Below, in pieces: positions 4,566 to 7,190 of a DNA stretch of 7,190 bases (positions are counted from its first letter, which is position 1; each line of letters starts with the position of its first letter). The DNA comes from a bacterium (GTDB taxonomy: Bacteria > Bacillota_A > Clostridia > Lachnospirales > Lachnospiraceae). Position numbers and translations under genes: made by a program. The stretch lies in the NCBI GenBank assembly GCA_004562915.1, contig SFQZ01000112.1, forward strand, positions 1 to 7,190. The letters are read 5' to 3'. The notes under the pieces were generated by a model. It saw nothing but the letters and a program-made list of their open reading frames with translations. It was not told where the DNA came from and made no database searches.

Positions 4566-7061
4566 GCTTCAACTGGCCCAAAACAGAATACAAAAACTAC
4601 GAACAGCAGAAAAAATACCGGTTCTTCACGTAAGAAGAACACATCTGGTTCAAAAAGAAAAAACCATACATCCAGACAACAGCAGACCAGTAATGGCCTT
4701 GGTCTGGAGATTGGTATTCTTGTTATTTTCGCAGCCTCCATTCTGCTCCTGATCAGTAATTTTGAATTGGGAGGAACCGTTGGCAATGCCGTAAGCAAAT
4801 TCTTTTTTGGCCTGATGGGCTGGATGGCTTATATCTTTCCGGCTGTGCTGTTTTTCGGTACTGCTTTTGTGGCTGTCAATCGTAAAAATCGTCTGTTCAA
4901 AAGGAAACTGGCAGGTATGATTTTAGGTTTCTGGTTTCTTACCGGTCTGATTCATTTGTTTACTGTGGGATACGCAAAAGGTGAAAAACTGACAGGATAT
5001 TATCAGTACTGTGCGGTACAGAAAACCGGAGGTGGTATCATTGGCGGAGGATTGGCAAAAGCTTTATGTATTGCTTTTGGATCCATAGGAGCTTATGTTA
5101 TTCTGATTATTGCTCTTTTGATATCTATCATCGTGATGACTCAACATTCTATCCTGAAACCGCTCAAGCATACAGGGGAAAAAGTATATCACGAAGCGAA
5201 AGAAAATCGAATCCGAAGGAAAGAAGAACGGGGAACTTTTGCTGTAGAACAGTTAAAACTGCCACTTGAAAAAGAAAAGTCATCTTTGAATGAAAAAGCA
5301 CCAGTGAAAGAAAAGAAAAAATCAGATGCAGCGATTGAAGAAAAAGAAGAACTTCCAAAACTGCATATTGAGCGTCCGGAACCTATGGAGCTTTTCCCGG
5401 AGAACAATCTTTCAGATACCTTTGAGCCAAAAGAATCCGGTCTTATGAAAGAAATATCCATTGAAACGTCTGAATCACCGCAAAATAATGAGAATAAAAC
5501 TCCCAAAAAGAATCCTAAATCTTCTCCAAAAGAAATTGAGGATGGAGTAAAAAACATACAGCAAGAGATTTCTCAAAAGGAAACTCCACAGAAAAAGCAG
5601 TATGTGTTTCCTCCGCTTAACCTTTTAAAAAGAGGAAACAGAGGTTCCTCCGGTGATTCTGATCATCAGGTTCGGGAAACGGCGATGAAACTGCAAAGTA
5701 CATTGAACAGCTTTGGCGTCAATGCCACTGTAACTAATGTAAGCTGTGGACCTACCGTCACCAGATACGAGCTGCAGCCTGAACAGGGTGTCAAAGTCAG
5801 CAAAATCGTCAATCTGGCAGATGATATTAAATTGAATCTCGCTGCTGCCGATATCCGCATCGAAGCTCCAATTCCGGGTAAAGCTGCTGTAGGTATCGAG
5901 GTTCCCAACGCAACCAACAGTGCTGTAATGCTGAGAGATCTTCTGGAATCAAAAGAATTTCGCGAATTTCCATCAGAGCTTGCCTTCGCGGTAGGAAAGG
6001 ATATCGGCGGAAAAACTGTGGTTGCCGACATTGGAAAGATGCCGCATCTTCTGATCGCCGGTGCTACCGGATCCGGAAAATCTGTCTGTATCAATACCTT
6101 GATTATAAGTCTTATCTATAAATCCACTCCGGATGAGGTAAAACTGATTTTGATAGATCCTAAGGTTGTGGAATTAAGCGTATATAACGGAATACCACAC
6201 CTTTTTATACCAGTAGTCACTGATCCGAAAAAAGCCGCAGGTGCTCTGAACTGGGCGGTATCAGAGATGACCGATCGTTACAACAAATTTGCGGAATACA
6301 ATGTAAGAGATTTAAAAGGTTACAATGATAAAGTGGCTCAGCTTGATGATATAAATGAGGAAAACAAACCGAAAAAACTCCCTAAAATCGTAATTATCGT
6401 TGACGAGCTTGCAGATCTTATGATGGTTGCTCCCGGAGAAGTGGAGGATGCGATCTGCCGACTGGCTCAGCTGGCAAGAGCAGCCGGCATTCATCTGATC
6501 ATCGCTACTCAGCGGCCTTCGGTAAATGTCATCACAGGTCTGATTAAAGCTAATATGCCTTCACGTATTGCTTTTGCTGTGACTTCCGGTGTAGATTCCA
6601 GAACGATCCTTGATATGGTAGGTGCTGAAAAACTTCTGGGCAAAGGCGATATGCTTTATTATCCCCAGGGATACCAAAAACCTGCCAGACTGCAGGGCTC
6701 CCTTGTATCTGACAAAGAAGTAAGTCGGGTTGTTGAATTTTTGACAGATCATCATCAGACAGAGGTTTCTTACGATCAGAAAATCACTGATATGATGAAT
6801 TCCAATGTATCAGCTGGGGCAGCGGGAACCAGTGAAGATGTAGATACCTACTTTGTAGACGCCGGAAAATTTATCATTGAAAAAGACAAAGCATCGATTG
6901 GAATGCTTCAGAGAATGTTTAAAATCGGATTTAACCGGGCTGCAAGAATTATGGATCAGCTCTGTGATGCAGGAGTTGTTGGTCCTGAAGAAGGCACCAA
7001 ACCCAGAAAAGTACTGATGAGTATGGAAGAATTTGAAAATTATATTGAAGAATCTCTCTAA
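4563..7061 (+). CDS. ftsK: FtsK/SpoIIIE family DNA translocase
   Basis: This 832-residue, full-length septal DNA pump uses ATP to move chromosomal DNA through the closing septum during division or, in spore formers, into the forespore. Residues 1-44 are very basic, rich in Lys, Ser, Thr and Asn. Membrane segments follow at about 48-66, 82-105, 115-135 and one or two in 156-193. A long charged linker (about 200-370), rich in Lys, Glu and Pro, has low complexity. The motor starts near 371: the alpha/beta part contains CGPTVTRYELQP (395-406), Walker A is GATGSGKS (500-507), Walker B is IIVDE (611-615), and HLIIATQRPSVNVITG (644-659) is a family signature. The gamma winged-helix domain (about 764-832) keeps FNRAARIMDQL and AGVVGP, which read DNA orientation sequences in the family. 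FtsK and SpoIIIE cannot be separated confidently from one sequence; Clostridia often carry a single copy that may serve both roles. Nothing appears truncated. Confidence 0.97.
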   Translation: MASTGPKQNTKTTNSRKNTGSSRKKNTSGSKRKNHTSRQQQTSNGLGLEIGILVIFAASILLLISNFELGGTVGNAVSKFFFGLMGWMAYIFPAVLFFGTAFVAVNRKNRLFKRKLAGMILGFWFLTGLIHLFTVGYAKGEKLTGYYQYCAVQKTGGGIIGGGLAKALCIAFGSIGAYVILIIALLISIIVMTQHSILKPLKHTGEKVYHEAKENRIRRKEERGTFAVEQLKLPLEKEKSSLNEKAPVKEKKKSDAAIEEKEELPKLHIERPEPMELFPENNLSDTFEPKESGLMKEISIETSESPQNNENKTPKKNPKSSPKEIEDGVKNIQQEISQKETPQKKQYVFPPLNLLKRGNRGSSGDSDHQVRETAMKLQSTLNSFGVNATVTNVSCGPTVTRYELQPEQGVKVSKIVNLADDIKLNLAAADIRIEAPIPGKAAVGIEVPNATNSAVMLRDLLESKEFREFPSELAFAVGKDIGGKTVVADIGKMPHLLIAGATGSGKSVCINTLIISLIYKSTPDEVKLILIDPKVVELSVYNGIPHLFIPVVTDPKKAAGALNWAVSEMTDRYNKFAEYNVRDLKGYNDKVAQLDDINEENKPKKLPKIVIIVDELADLMMVAPGEVEDAICRLAQLARAAGIHLIIATQRPSVNVITGLIKANMPSRIAFAVTSGVDSRTILDMVGAEKLLGKGDMLYYPQGYQKPARLQGSLVSDKEVSRVVEFLTDHHQTEVSYDQKITDMMNSNVSAGAAGTSEDVDTYFVDAGKFIIEKDKASIGMLQRMFKIGFNRAARIMDQLCDAGVVGPEEGTKPRKVLMSMEEFENYIEESL

Positions 7062-7105
7062 TTGCATTATGATAAAAAGAGATTTTGTTAGTTACTAAAA
7101 CTTCC

Positions 7106-7122
7106 CACACCAATACGGTGTG
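7106..7122 (+). other. Small hairpin downstream of ftsK
   Basis: CACACC (7106-7111) and GGTGTG (7117-7122) form a perfect six-base stem around the loop AATAC. No T-run follows (next bases TTGAACC), so it is at best a weak or factor-dependent terminator of the uppP-ftsK unit. It might instead belong to a repeat or mobile-element end. Confidence 0.45.
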
Positions 7123-7141
7123 TTGAACCTTGAAAATTCAA
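7123..7141. repeat. Overlapping TTGAA direct and inverted repeats
   Basis: TTGAA occurs at 7123-7127 and 7130-7134, and its reverse complement TTCAA at 7137-7141. Either TTGAA copy can pair with TTCAA, giving two mutually exclusive small palindromes right behind the hairpin. Function is unknown, and the elements are short enough for chance. Confidence 0.35.
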
Positions 7142-7179
7142 TATTTCAGCCAATAAAAAAGGCATAAATCTGTTCCGTT

Positions 7180-7188
7180 TGGTATAAT
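7180..7188 (+). promoter_or_regulatory. Extended -10 promoter at the window edge
   Basis: TGGTATAAT (7180-7188) is a perfect extended -10 element. The hexamer position 17 bases upstream (AGGCAT, 7160-7165) does not resemble a -35 box, but extended -10 promoters can work without one. It points out of the window and implies that a + strand gene or element begins just downstream. Confidence 0.5.
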
Positions 7189-7190
7189 GG

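Noticed and set aside
575..5703. Enrichment of MazF-type TACAT sites across the window
   Set aside because: Seven sites on the + strand (575, 960, 1649, 3586, 3758, 4667, 5699) in 7190 bases is about the chance expectation for a five-base word.
5189..6094. Antisense ORFs inside ftsK (5189-5557 and 5666-6094)
   Set aside because: Ser/Phe-rich or Leu/Thr-rich mirror translations of the ftsK linker and motor regions, without their own expression signals.
1..7190. CRISPR arrays, tRNA or rRNA genes, phage genes
   Set aside because: No regularly spaced direct repeats, cloverleaf-type sequences or rRNA-like stretches were seen, and coding genes fill nearly all of the window.

Overview
The window looks like ordinary chromosome from a low-to-moderate-GC Gram-positive anaerobe of the Clostridia, most likely a Lachnospiraceae relative. 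This rests on the protein family types, the strong purine-rich ribosome binding sites, the SigA-like promoters and the gene order. Every gene lies on the + strand. I found no tRNA, rRNA, CRISPR array, phage gene or complete mobile element.

Region 1 (1-581) holds the last 40 codons of alanine racemase (alr), then a 105-base gap with a GC-rich hairpin, then a MazF-type endoribonuclease. No antitoxin gene lies between the two, although mazE normally sits there in relatives such as Bacillus. This part is visibly richer in G+C than the later AT-rich genes.

Region 2 (604-3532) reads as one transcription unit. A good SigA-like promoter at 604-632 leads into a DUF21/CBS/CorC_HlyC membrane protein. 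Next come a YebC/TACO1 family protein, 16 bases downstream, and a TepA-type ClpP-fold serine peptidase. A clear intrinsic terminator at 3492-3532 closes the unit. The membrane protein lacks residues normally conserved in the ion-binding part of its family.

Region 3 (3535-7061) starts with an extended -10 promoter, whose -10 box lies inside a perfect 9-base inverted repeat. It drives undecaprenyl-diphosphate phosphatase (uppP) and then a full-length FtsK/SpoIIIE DNA translocase. The theme is cell envelope and division: alr supplies D-alanine, UppP recycles the lipid carrier for peptidoglycan, and FtsK clears DNA from the septum. A tepA gene close to ftsK/spoIIIE is also known in Bacillus subtilis.

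Region 4 (7062-7190) is non-coding. It has a small hairpin, overlapping TTGAA/TTCAA repeats and an extended -10 box a few bases before the window ends, so another transcription unit or an inserted element probably starts just beyond.

I see no convincing undescribed system. The points most worth a second look are the apparently antitoxin-less MazF, the CBS membrane protein with a degenerate ion site, and the palindrome over the uppP promoter.
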